A DNA stretch of 64,000 nt, from positions 186,001-250,000 of the forward strand of contig NZ_JAAOZT010000003.1 in the NCBI RefSeq assembly GCF_011947285.1, in the 5' to 3' direction. Position numbers and translations under genes: made by a program. The stretch comes from Glaciimonas immobilis. Lineage in GTDB: Bacteria; Pseudomonadota; Gammaproteobacteria; Burkholderiales; Burkholderiaceae_D. The notes under the pieces are model-generated. The model saw only the letters and a list, made by a program, of their open reading frames with translations. It did no database searches and was not told where the DNA came from. Of this stretch, positions 52,580 to 61,057 are shown in pieces (position 1 is the first letter of the stretch; every line of letters begins with the position of its first letter).

Positions 52580-53443
52580 TTACCGGGCGGCTCCATTTAG
52601 TTGTTGGTGGTGAAATCGCAAATGATCTTCAACGAAGGTCGAAATAAAATAATACCCATGGTCATAACCTGCATGTCTGCGTAATTCCAAAGGCTGCTGC
52701 GCTTTTGCACACGCGGCTTCAAATGCCTCCGGAAACAACTGGCCTGGTAAAAACTTATCGCTCAGACCCTGATCAATCAGGATGCCGTTCGGGTAAGGCG
52801 TGGCCTGCTGTTCCATCAATGCAGTGGCGTCATAGTGACGCCAGGTTGCCTGATCGCTGCCCAGATATCCAGTGAACGCCTTAACGCCCCAAGGACACTG
52901 AATCGGTGCACAAATCGGTGCAAATGCTGACACCGACTTGAATAACCCTGGATTACGCAGCGCCAGCACCAGCGCACCGTGACCGCCCATCGAGTGACCC
53001 GTAATACCAACCCGAGACGGCTCAACTGGCAGGCTTTCCGTCACCAATGCGAGTAGTTCCAGCACGTAGCTGTACATCCGATAATGCTTGCTCCATGCCG
53101 CTTCTGTTGCGTCGACATAGAACCCCGCACCGAGACCGAAATCCCAACCGTCTGCCTCACCCGGCACATTAGCACCGCGCGGACTGGTATCCGGCGCGAT
53201 CAGTATCATGCCCTGCTCTGCGGCGATGCGCTGCGCACCGCCCTTGGTCATGAATGTTTCTTCGGTACACGTCAGACCGGCAAGATAAATCAAGGCCGGA
53301 ACCTTGCCATCCTGCGCCTGCGGTGGCAAAAATACCGAGAACCGCATCGGTAAGCCGATCTCTTTGGAGTGATGGCTATAAAACCGCTGCACTCCGCCAA
53401 AACAAGCGTGTTCGCTGATAATTTCGAGAGAAGAAGCCGACAT
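52580..53443 (-). CDS. fghA: S-formylglutathione hydrolase
   Basis: A 287-residue serine esterase that hydrolyses S-formylglutathione to formate and glutathione. The nucleophile elbow is ITGHSMGGHGALVLAL, the catalytic Asp is in LIDQGLSDKFLP and the His in YDHGYYF. The ATG at 53443 (MSASSLEII) has GGAG ahead. The gene begins 20 bases after the adhC stop. Confidence 0.95.
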   Translation of the reverse strand: MSASSLEIISEHACFGGVQRFYSHHSKEIGLPMRFSVFLPPQAQDGKVPALIYLAGLTCTEETFMTKGGAQRIAAEQGMILIAPDTSPRGANVPGEADGWDFGLGAGFYVDATEAAWSKHYRMYSYVLELLALVTESLPVEPSRVGITGHSMGGHGALVLALRNPGLFKSVSAFAPICAPIQCPWGVKAFTGYLGSDQATWRHYDATALMEQQATPYPNGILIDQGLSDKFLPGQLFPEAFEAACAKAQQPLELRRHAGYDHGYYFISTFVEDHLRFHHQQLNGAAR

Positions 53444-53463
53444 ATTGGTCTCCGTCAGCTGAT

Positions 53464-54570
53464 TCAATACAGCACGACGGATCGGATCGATTCGCCACTT
53501 TTCATCAAATCGAAACCTTCGTTGATGCGCTCAAGCGGCAACGTATGTGTGATCAGATCATCGATATTGAGTTTGCCGTCCATGTACCAGTCAACAATTT
53601 TCGGTACGTCGGTGCGACCGCGTGCGCCGCCGAAAGCAGAACCTTTCCACTCGCGCCCGGTGACTAGCTGGAACGGACGTGTACTGATTTCTTGTCCTGC
53701 TGCAGCCACACCGATGATGTAAGACTGACCCCAGCCTTTATGCGTGCATTCCAACGCTTGACGCATGGTAGTGGTGTTACCGATGCACTCAAACGAGTAG
53801 TCTGCGCCGCCGTCGGTTAGTTGAATAATGTGATCAACGACGTTGCCGACTTCTTTCGGATTCACGAAGTGCGTCATACCAAACTTGCGCGCCATTTCAA
53901 TGCGGCCCGGATTGATATCGACACCGATAATTTTGTCAGCGCCGACCATCTTGGCACCCTGAATCACGTTCAGTCCAATACCGCCGAGACCGAACACAAC
54001 GACGTTTGCGCCAGCTTCAACTTTGGCCGAAAATACCACTGCTCCAACGCCAGTCGTCACACCGCAACCGATATAGCATGCTTTATCGAATGGGGCATCT
54101 TCACGAATTTTTGCCAATGCGATTTCCGGCACGACGATGTAATTTGAAAAGGTCGAGGTACCCATATAATGGAAAAGCGGCTTACCATCCAGCGAGAAAC
54201 GCGACGTTGCATCCGGCATCAGGCCGCGTCCCTGAGTCGAACGGATCGCCTGGCATAAGTTAGTTTTGCGCGATAGGCAAAATTTGCACTGACGACATTC
54301 CGGCGTGTACAGCGGAATAACGTGATCGTCTCTTTTAACAGAGGTAACGCCGGGGCCGACCTCCACCACGATGCCTGCGCCTTCATGACCCAGAATGGAG
54401 GGGAAAATTCCTTCAGGATCCGCGCCTGAGAGCGTGTAATAGTCGGTATGACAAATACCAGTCGCTTTAATTTCTACCAGTACTTCGCCTTCTCGCGGCC
54501 CTTCCAGATCAACTTCTTCGATCGTAAGTGGCGCTCCGGCTTTCCATGCGACTGCGGCTTTCGTTTTCAT
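53464..54570 (-). CDS. adhC: S-(hydroxymethyl)glutathione dehydrogenase (class III ADH)
   Basis: A 368-residue NAD-dependent zinc dehydrogenase that oxidises S-(hydroxymethyl)glutathione to S-formylglutathione. Catalytic zinc ligands are in GICHTDYYTLSG and LGHEGAGIV, structural zinc Cys in CRQCKFCLSRKTNLC. The nucleotide site is FGLGGIGLNVIQGA. It is the first gene of the adhC-fghA-gfa set. A 547-base gap separates it from the divergent sigma-54 activator. Confidence 0.97.
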   Translation of the reverse strand: MKTKAAVAWKAGAPLTIEEVDLEGPREGEVLVEIKATGICHTDYYTLSGADPEGIFPSILGHEGAGIVVEVGPGVTSVKRDDHVIPLYTPECRQCKFCLSRKTNLCQAIRSTQGRGLMPDATSRFSLDGKPLFHYMGTSTFSNYIVVPEIALAKIREDAPFDKACYIGCGVTTGVGAVVFSAKVEAGANVVVFGLGGIGLNVIQGAKMVGADKIIGVDINPGRIEMARKFGMTHFVNPKEVGNVVDHIIQLTDGGADYSFECIGNTTTMRQALECTHKGWGQSYIIGVAAAGQEISTRPFQLVTGREWKGSAFGGARGRTDVPKIVDWYMDGKLNIDDLITHTLPLERINEGFDLMKSGESIRSVVLY

Positions 54571-55117
54571 CAGGTGGCTCCAAAATATTTAATAGACGTA
54601 TTCTGCTATCGGAGAAAGGAGGCAAATCGAATCCGGATAAATTTTGGCTGAAAATGCCGCAATTACGTCCGCATTTGCGTCCCATCCTTTCTAGCAGTAA
54701 GCTTCACTCCATACGGCGGGCAAATCGAGATCACAGCGTTTACAATGTCATACGTGAAGTAATCTGCGTTCCGTAGCGCGACGTCGGAAAAAGCTGCGAC
54801 GTAGCGCCATATACTCATGCATTCATTATTTGTATTGATCAGTGCAAATTGTTACGCTTCCGCACCACTAAAACTTCGCACTGCTCCGAAAATCACCCAT
54901 TGCTTATCAACAACACATTCTTATTTGACACCATTCGTTCACCACTGTAGCCCATGAGACGCCGTGTTGAGGTAGTATCAAGTAACAAATAAAACAATTG
55001 CAAAGAGTATGCGGGATAGTTATACCCGATATAAGCAAAAACCAGTCCACAAAATACGATCGACGTTTAACGCGCGCAATCCCACGTCAGATTGAAATGT
55101 TGGTCAGAGGAGACACC
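54571..55117. other. divergent control region of adhC and the sigma-54 activator
   Basis: About 547 bases without a convincing gene, though the frame of the activator is open from 54998. It should hold both promoters. A weak minus-strand -24/-12 candidate lies at 55033-55048 (TGGACTG, GTTT, TTGCT), but it is 460 bases from adhC. TTGACA at 54925 lacks a good -10 partner. Confidence 0.45.
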
Positions 55118-57079
55118 ATGACAGTACTAGCCGCAAGTCACGTTAAACACGTGCGCTCGGTTGTTCAAAGAGGCATGCAGCCCGGTAGTGGTCTCGCGGG
55201 CGATCCGATCGTTAATTCCTGGATAAGATGTCTGAACGAATATAGTCTGGACCCGGACAATTGTGATGAGCCCGTCATCATCGGGCATGTCGAACTGCAG
55301 GAGCGACAGGCGCGTCTGGCCGATGTTCAAGAAGTAGCTAAAATTGAAATGGCGAACCTGTATCAGCAACTGGCTGGCTCCGGCTACGCTATCATGCTGA
55401 TGGATTGTGATGGCGTTTTGCTTAATTATTTCGGCGATCCCAGCTTTACCCACGCGGCGTCCAAAACCGGTCTCATGCAAGGCGCGGTCTGGAGCGAGCG
55501 CCTGCAAGGTACTAATGGCATGGGCACATGCCTGGTAGAGAAAAAGCCGATCATTGTGCATCAAAACGAGCACTACCTTTTACGCAATATCGGCATCAGT
55601 TGTGCCGCAGCACCTATCTGCAATCATCGGGGCGATGTACTGGCGGTACTGGACGCATCGGGCGAGTCACGCCTTGCACAACAGCACACATTGGCACTGG
55701 TCAATATGTCGGTACAGATGATCGAAAATCGGGTTTTTCTGCAGCAGTTCCATCGCGAGTATATCGTGCGGTTTCATAACCGCCCGGAGTTCGTGGGTAC
55801 GCTTAGCGAGGGTGCCATTGCGTTCGACAGCGCGGGGACCATTTTGGCCGCGACGCGCTGTGCGCAGTTCCAGCTTGGGGTACGTTCACCTGCCGAGATT
55901 TACGGCCGCAACATCACTGAATTGTTTAACGTATCGTTACCGGGCTTACTGGATAGCAGTCTTAAAAAAGCGTTCCATCCGACCCCGATTTTTGAAGTCC
56001 GCAGCGGTGCCCGTTATTTTGCAGTGATTTATCCCCCCGAGCCGACACCCGGCGCATCGCGCCTGTTGACCGTCAAACACGATTCAGGCAAGCCAGCATC
56101 GACTCAGCGCAGCGCGCTTGATGAACTGCATTTTGGCGACCTGACGATGCTCAATAACGTGCAGGCCACCAAGCGCGTTCTGGAGCGCGATGTGGCTATC
56201 ATTCTGTGCGGCGAGACTGGGACCGGCAAAGAGATGTATGCCAAGGCAACGCATCTTTCCGGCAGTCGCTCGCAGCAACCGTTTGTCGCTATCAACTGCG
56301 CCTCTATTCCGGAATCGTTGATAGAGAGTGAACTGTTTGGCTATAAGTCTGGCGCGTTCACGGGCGCTAGCAAAGACGGACAGCGCGGCAAGATATTTCA
56401 GGCTAACGGCGGAACATTATTTCTCGATGAAATTGGTGATATGCCGATGTCTTTGCAAGCGCGCCTGTTGCGGGTTTTGGAGGAGCGCGAAGTTACGCCG
56501 CTGGGCGCAGACAAGCCGGTTAAACTAGACATTCGGTTGATCAGCGCGACGCATTGCGATTTGCAGGAAAAGATCGCACAGAATTTATTTAGAGAAGATT
56601 TGTATTACCGCCTTCTGGGCTTGACCGTGACACTTCCCGCGCTGAGAGAACGCACAGATCGCCATGGATTGATCAAGCATCTTCTGCTGAAAGAAGCTGG
56701 CGACGAGGTGGTAGAGATTGATGATGCGCTATTAGCTGTATTTGATCACCACCGCTGGCCGGGCAATATTCGCCAGATGCGTCATCTTTTACGCACAATG
56801 ATCGCACTGCGTGAAGGCGACCTGCTCACCGCTTGCGACCTGCCTAATGGCTTCTACACCGGCCCGTTGCCGACCGCTGGCTGTGGTGACTGCGCTGGAG
56901 CTTCCGAGGAAGCCCGCAATCCTCTGGAGAACGCAGAACGCGATGCGCTGATTCAGGAACTGGAACAACACAACTGGAATATCACCACGCTGGCCAAACA
57001 ATTGAAGATGAGCCGTAACACGCTGTATCGAAAAATGCGTCGTCTGGACGTCAAGGATCTGGATAAAATATCGCTGTAA
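55118..57079 (+). CDS. sigma-54 activator with GAF, AAA+ and Fis-type HTH (AcoR-like)
   Basis: A 653-residue enhancer-binding protein that drives sigma-54 promoters. The N-terminal sensor is GAF-like (about 70-240, AIMLMDCDGVLLNYFGD ... QGTNGMGTCL), then a PAS-like part. The AAA+ domain has GETGTGKEM near residue 366, GAFTGA near 412 (sigma-54 contact) and FLDEIGD. The C-terminal Fis HTH reads NITTLAKQLKMSRNTLYRKM. AGGAG supports the ATG at 55118. Its position between adhC and the xoxF cluster, plus three -24/-12 promoters nearby, makes it the likely activator of methanol oxidation. Confidence 0.93.
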   Translation: MTVLAASHVKHVRSVVQRGMQPGSGLAGDPIVNSWIRCLNEYSLDPDNCDEPVIIGHVELQERQARLADVQEVAKIEMANLYQQLAGSGYAIMLMDCDGVLLNYFGDPSFTHAASKTGLMQGAVWSERLQGTNGMGTCLVEKKPIIVHQNEHYLLRNIGISCAAAPICNHRGDVLAVLDASGESRLAQQHTLALVNMSVQMIENRVFLQQFHREYIVRFHNRPEFVGTLSEGAIAFDSAGTILAATRCAQFQLGVRSPAEIYGRNITELFNVSLPGLLDSSLKKAFHPTPIFEVRSGARYFAVIYPPEPTPGASRLLTVKHDSGKPASTQRSALDELHFGDLTMLNNVQATKRVLERDVAIILCGETGTGKEMYAKATHLSGSRSQQPFVAINCASIPESLIESELFGYKSGAFTGASKDGQRGKIFQANGGTLFLDEIGDMPMSLQARLLRVLEEREVTPLGADKPVKLDIRLISATHCDLQEKIAQNLFREDLYYRLLGLTVTLPALRERTDRHGLIKHLLLKEAGDEVVEIDDALLAVFDHHRWPGNIRQMRHLLRTMIALREGDLLTACDLPNGFYTGPLPTAGCGDCAGASEEARNPLENAERDALIQELEQHNWNITTLAKQLKMSRNTLYRKMRRLDVKDLDKISL

Positions 57080-57090
57080 CTGGTGATATT

Positions 57091-57197
57091 AAGAGGTTGG
57101 TGGGTTCTGCATTAATGCAGGCTGCGCACGCATTAATATTACGTAAGAGGTTGGTGGGTTCTGCATTAATGCAGGCTGCGCACGCATTAATATTACG
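57091..57197. repeat. 54-bp direct tandem duplication
   Basis: Two copies (57091-57144 and 57145-57197) of a unit beginning AAGAGGTTGGTGGG. Each contains the perfect palindrome CTGCATTAATGCAG followed by a further GCATTAAT. It lies in the gap between the convergent activator and ATP-grasp genes. The following stretch to about 57282 has coding-like composition but no start. Confidence 0.9.
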
Positions 57198-57321
57198 GCA
57201 GATTTTGCAGTAGAAAAGGCAGTAGATGCCGCAGCAGAAACCGCAGCGCATGTCGATTTAAAAATAGGTGGTGGCCACACCTGACAGTCTTTTCGGCCTG
57301 TCCGACGATAGCGTTATTGAA

Positions 57322-58350
57322 TTATTGCAGCGTGTCAAATGTCGCTACATCAATACTAACGCTAGTGGCCTTCAAAGTCTTTTCCAATAATGAGCCCATG
57401 CCGGTTTCGTGTAATAGGCCAAGCACCAGTTCCGCCGGATTACAATCGATTGAGGCATGCAAGCCGGCACAGGAGCTGGTCATTTGCGGATTGACTTCAA
57501 GGACCACCGGACCTGTATCGGTGAAGATAAAATCGACCCCTACATAACCCCATAAGCCGGGAATGGCCGCGGCAATATCCTGCGCCAGTCGATCCAGATC
57601 CCCGGTGACGTCAACAAAACTATTGATGGTACTTCCAAGAAAATACAATTGATTATCGCGTACGGCGATCCGTTGCTTGTTGCAGCTAAGGACCCGCGCG
57701 ACCCCGTTACAACATATCAGACAAAGGCTGCATGGCTGGCCTGACATAAACGGCTGCAATATAAAATTGTCGTCACTATTGGCCGCGATCCAGGCCAATG
57801 CTTTGGGCGGGGAGCTAAAGATGCGGCTATTGCGGCAACCAGCACCTTTGTCCGGCTTAACCACCCATGCCGATGCTGCGATATGCTGCGGCAAAACATC
57901 TTCCGGCGTATAAGTTTCCACTACCGGAATACCCGCTTCGGCCAACGCACGCACGGTACGCAATTTACTCGCAGCAATATGAATTGCCGCGGGCGTGCTG
58001 CCCAGCAAAATGCGGTTATGGCTAAGAATCTGACGCGACAGGTTCTCCAATATATCATCGGATTCCGGTGCGATCAGCCAGACTGCGTCGGCCTGTTCCA
58101 TACAATCGGTAAAGTAAGATTCAAACCCATTTCGCACGGGAATTACCACGGCAGCCCCCGTCGGGGACAGACATAAATCCATTTTTGGCAAGCGTGCGTC
58201 GCGCGTGGTAATGATATCAATTCCAGCAATCGCGGAAAGATCGGACAGCAATGCACGATGCCGTATCTCGCCCGGACGCATTAGCGAATGATCCAATGGT
58301 TGCATCGACAAACCACCGCCGGATGCATAATCGAAAAGAAATACTTTCAT
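57322..58350 (-). CDS. ATP-grasp ligase, MfnD-like
   Basis: A 342-residue ATP-grasp protein, from the ATG at 58350 (MKVFLFDYASGGGL); an earlier start at 58389 is open. ASAWVVKPDKGAGC is the ATP-binding Lys loop, and GYVGVDFIF with VVLEVNPQMTSS gives the metal-binding Glu and Asn. The N-terminal pattern resembles tyramine-glutamate ligases (MfnD) and relatives in methylotrophs, which help build methanofuran for the tetrahydromethanopterin pathway. That reaction is inference. It is the last gene of the xoxF cluster. Confidence 0.75.
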   Translation of the reverse strand: MKVFLFDYASGGGLSMQPLDHSLMRPGEIRHRALLSDLSAIAGIDIITTRDARLPKMDLCLSPTGAAVVIPVRNGFESYFTDCMEQADAVWLIAPESDDILENLSRQILSHNRILLGSTPAAIHIAASKLRTVRALAEAGIPVVETYTPEDVLPQHIAASAWVVKPDKGAGCRNSRIFSSPPKALAWIAANSDDNFILQPFMSGQPCSLCLICCNGVARVLSCNKQRIAVRDNQLYFLGSTINSFVDVTGDLDRLAQDIAAAIPGLWGYVGVDFIFTDTGPVVLEVNPQMTSSCAGLHASIDCNPAELVLGLLHETGMGSLLEKTLKATSVSIDVATFDTLQ

Positions 58351-58606
58351 GGGAACACCGTTTTTGGGAATTTTAGAGGGCTTACCCACGCTTAGTTATT
58401 GAGAGTTCCGTTTTTATTTAAATGCGCTCAATACAAAACTTTACTCATTCCGTTAATACCGCATCACCTCGCTAATAGGGTTGCGCTGCCTGCCTGCTCA
58501 AGATTAACGCAACTGTTTCTCTGCTGGCAATCAATCTTTCTTAAAATCAAAATTTACATTTACCAAGGCCTTTAAATGCAGCCCTGCTCTATGTACCACC
58601 TGCAAA

Positions 58607-59452
58607 TTACTTCTTGCTATCTTCTTTTACTAACGTAATAGTTTCATCCGTGCGCATATTTTCCTGCGCAACTGTACTGACGGTTAACGCCCCGACCTTT
58701 TCCGTGCTGAGCTGAGTACCGATTTGGTACACTCCACCGGGAACCTTATTACTGAAAACAAACGTGTAACGCTTGTCCACATATTTCTCAAATTTTTCAT
58801 GCATGGGATCATTCCGATACGGCTGGAAACTGACCTCTTGCGCATCCAGTTTCTTACCCTTGTAGGTAATAGTTGTGGGCCGAATCACTGCGGCCTCGGC
58901 GAGAGCAATCCTGATCCGTCTCCGAAAATAACCCGTTGATCCGCCGGTCAATGCCTTCATCTGCGCAATATCCCACTCTAGAAATCCTAGTAACAACGGG
59001 TTTCCTTTTGAGTGTTCGACTTCAGGAATTGCTAGTTTTCTGGTGCCGGTCAAGAATCGTAGCGATACTGTTGCAGTACCGTCAGGATTAATTTTGGTCA
59101 CATCAACGTGGATCAGGTCATCAATACCCGGCGCGCTAACGACAGCCTTCTTATACGCATAGGTAAGGTCAACGGGCGAGTGAATATTTTGCATATGATT
59201 GGTTTGAAACACCATCACTTCGGCCGGCGAAATCTCCTGAGTCGGGGCTGAAGGAGCCGCCGGGGCCGCTGGCGCTACCGGGGTCTCAGGGGTCTCAGGG
59301 GTCTCAAGGGTCGCCCCGATCGCTGCTGTCGAAACGGCTACCGACACCGCCACGCAGATCGCCGTCGACACCACGACGTTCATGGGCAGGCGACCCGCTC
59401 TGCGCATCCATTGCGGCAATCCGCTACTACGATGCCCGAATATAGAATGCAT
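58607..59452 (-). CDS. uncharacterised exported protein of the xoxF cluster
   Basis: A 281-residue protein I cannot assign. After an N-terminal helix (VVVSTAICVAVSVAVSTAAIG) comes a proline-rich repeat stretch of ETP and APAAP units, coded by 9-bp repeats near 59280-59310. The rest is a beta-rich domain with VDLTYAYKKAVVSAPG, GTATVSLRFLTGTRKL, TITYKGKKLDAQEV and YTFVFSNKVPGGVYQIGT. The helix and linker suggest a periplasmic protein anchored to the inner membrane. It lies 140 bases after the xoxJ-like gene, so a role in methanol oxidation is plausible. Confidence 0.8.
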   Translation of the reverse strand: MHSIFGHRSSGLPQWMRRAGRLPMNVVVSTAICVAVSVAVSTAAIGATLETPETPETPVAPAAPAAPSAPTQEISPAEVMVFQTNHMQNIHSPVDLTYAYKKAVVSAPGIDDLIHVDVTKINPDGTATVSLRFLTGTRKLAIPEVEHSKGNPLLLGFLEWDIAQMKALTGGSTGYFRRRIRIALAEAAVIRPTTITYKGKKLDAQEVSFQPYRNDPMHEKFEKYVDKRYTFVFSNKVPGGVYQIGTQLSTEKVGALTVSTVAQENMRTDETITLVKEDSKK

Positions 59453-59592
59453 TTATCTTCCTTTAAGATCCGCGCTAAAATAACTGATTTACCATACTGT
59501 GCGCGACCTCAACCATTAAACTAATGGTTCCCACCCAGCCTTCAGAAAAAGAGACCAGAATGGGTTAACGCGTGAGCGAGGGGGCAGCGCAG

Positions 59593-60528
59593 CTAGTTTG
59601 CCGATACTAAAAGATTACCTTGATCATCGACCAGCAAAACACCGTACTCTCGCAGGATCGCTGTAATTTGTGGCTGATTTTTTGCGATCAACTGATCAAT
59701 ACGGTCCTTGAAACCCTTTTCGCCATATCGAACGCCCATCGCGATACTAAAATCCATACGCATGTTGGGCTGTGATTTAAACGGGATAGCGGCGATCGGT
59801 ACGGTAGTGGCCTTTTTAGCAAAGTAGCCGCCAATCGGTCCCCACACAAAAGCCACGTCGATCTTGCCGGAAGTCAGATCCTTCTCGACCATTTCACCCG
59901 GGTATTGCGCTGGATCGCCGGTCTGGGTCTGATAGGACACCATCTGATCGGCTAGTCCATTTTTAAGCATCCAGTCCACGACCGGGGACCGTCCGAATAC
60001 GCCTAGCCGTAATGTTTTTAATCTGGCAGGATCGAGCTTGAGCAGGTCATCCGGCGTTTTGATATCGTCAAAGCCCTTACCCTTTACATACGCCATTGAA
60101 TAGGTGGAGTGGTAATAAGGCCTGGTAGTGGCACCCAGATCAAATCCGACTGCAACACCGGTCACCAGATCGCATTCGTACTGGTCCGAATCAGGCAGTT
60201 TCTTCTTCAATGTGTTCCTTACGTAGCCCATGCGTTGCGGGTACCACGTGTACTCAATTTTCCAACCTAATTCTTTCGCGAAAAGTGCCGCAATCTTGTT
60301 TTCAAAGCCCATTAGTTTCTGGTTTGAAAACGGCATGTTGTTAGGGTCCTGACAAACCCGTAAAACTTTCTCATGTTCAGGTTCAGGTGCGGGTACTTCA
60401 GCCATAGTGAGATTTGAAGCCAAGGCAGCGCTCAAGAAAATCCCAGCCATACTGCAGTGCCACATACCGTGCAAAGGACGGCTCAGCCTTGCAACAATTG
60501 CGATACCAGAATTTGAGAGTGAGTTCAC
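59593..60528 (-). CDS. xoxJ: XoxJ-like periplasmic binding protein
   Basis: A 311-residue solute-binding-type protein, of the quinoprotein-dehydrogenase-associated family. A signal helix (MAGIFLSAALASNLTMAE) precedes VLRVCQDPNNMPFSNQ, GFENKIAALFAKELGW and VDVAFVWGP, the family landmarks. XoxJ/MxaJ proteins bind and probably mature or activate the dehydrogenase. The start is a GTG overlapping the cytochrome gene by four bases; a later start at MWHCSMAG is possible. Confidence 0.9.
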   Translation of the reverse strand: MNSLSNSGIAIVARLSRPLHGMWHCSMAGIFLSAALASNLTMAEVPAPEPEHEKVLRVCQDPNNMPFSNQKLMGFENKIAALFAKELGWKIEYTWYPQRMGYVRNTLKKKLPDSDQYECDLVTGVAVGFDLGATTRPYYHSTYSMAYVKGKGFDDIKTPDDLLKLDPARLKTLRLGVFGRSPVVDWMLKNGLADQMVSYQTQTGDPAQYPGEMVEKDLTSGKIDVAFVWGPIGGYFAKKATTVPIAAIPFKSQPNMRMDFSIAMGVRYGEKGFKDRIDQLIAKNQPQITAILREYGVLLVDDQGNLLVSAN

Positions 60529-60947
60529 TTTGGTATCAACTTCAGGTTGCCTGTTTTGATGGCACCATCGGAGCGGCCTTTAAGAAACGCATAAAGGTTA
60601 TCGATATTATCTGTCACTTGCTTGCTGCCGTTAAAGTTCGGCATACCTTTTTCCATCCGGCCTAAAAGAACCGTCGTTTTGAACTGCTCTTTTGTCAGAA
60701 CTTTGAGACTGTCCACTAATGCGGGACCAACTAATCCCTGCTGGTTTGCACCATGGCAGCGTTCGCATGCCATGGCGCGCCAGGTGTGCCAGCCATCAAG
60801 CGTGCCCTGATCCACTTTGTTGCCATCGACCACTGTATAGGGCGTGTCTGCAGCATTGGCGACACCGACTGCTCCTAACAGTACGCCGCTAAAAATCGCA
60901 GCCTGAACTGCTGCCTGAAATATTGTTTTTATGATGCTTGTAGTCAT
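60525..60947 (-). CDS. xoxG: XoxG-like cytochrome c
   Basis: A 140-residue periplasmic monoheme cytochrome with a signal peptide (AAIFSGVLLGAVGVANAAD), heme motif CERCHG near residue 61 and a distal Met in KGMPNFNG. It should take electrons from XoxF. It follows xoxF by 110 bases, a gap occupied by a long perfect hairpin, and overlaps the xoxJ-like gene. Confidence 0.9.
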   Translation of the reverse strand: MTTSIIKTIFQAAVQAAIFSGVLLGAVGVANAADTPYTVVDGNKVDQGTLDGWHTWRAMACERCHGANQQGLVGPALVDSLKVLTKEQFKTTVLLGRMEKGMPNFNGSKQVTDNIDNLYAFLKGRSDGAIKTGNLKLIPK

Positions 60948-60983
60948 GTAAACCTCTCAGTTCGGCGTTCATCCCGCCATTTT

Positions 60984-61017
60984 CGCTGACATTCCGGCAT
61001 CTGCCGGAATGTCAGCG
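60984..61017 (-). promoter_or_regulatory. 16-bp stem hairpin between xoxF and xoxG
   Basis: CGCTGACATTCCGGCA and TGCCGGAATGTCAGCG are perfect inverted copies separated by two bases. No T run follows, so it is less likely a terminator than an mRNA processing or stabilising element. It would protect the upstream xoxF message and lower xoxG expression. Confidence 0.8.
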
Positions 61018-61057
61018 TCAATGTGCAGAGTTGTCTATAAAAATGTTGCTGTCGTGC

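Noticed and set aside
55033-55048. Minus-strand sigma-54-like site upstream of adhC
   Set aside because: The -12 part is perfect but the -24 part has three mismatches and it lies 460 bases from adhC; kept only as a weak candidate.
57198-57284. Coding-like alanine-rich stretch after the 54-bp duplication
   Set aside because: It has no start codon, runs into a stop within the repeat and matches no family I know.
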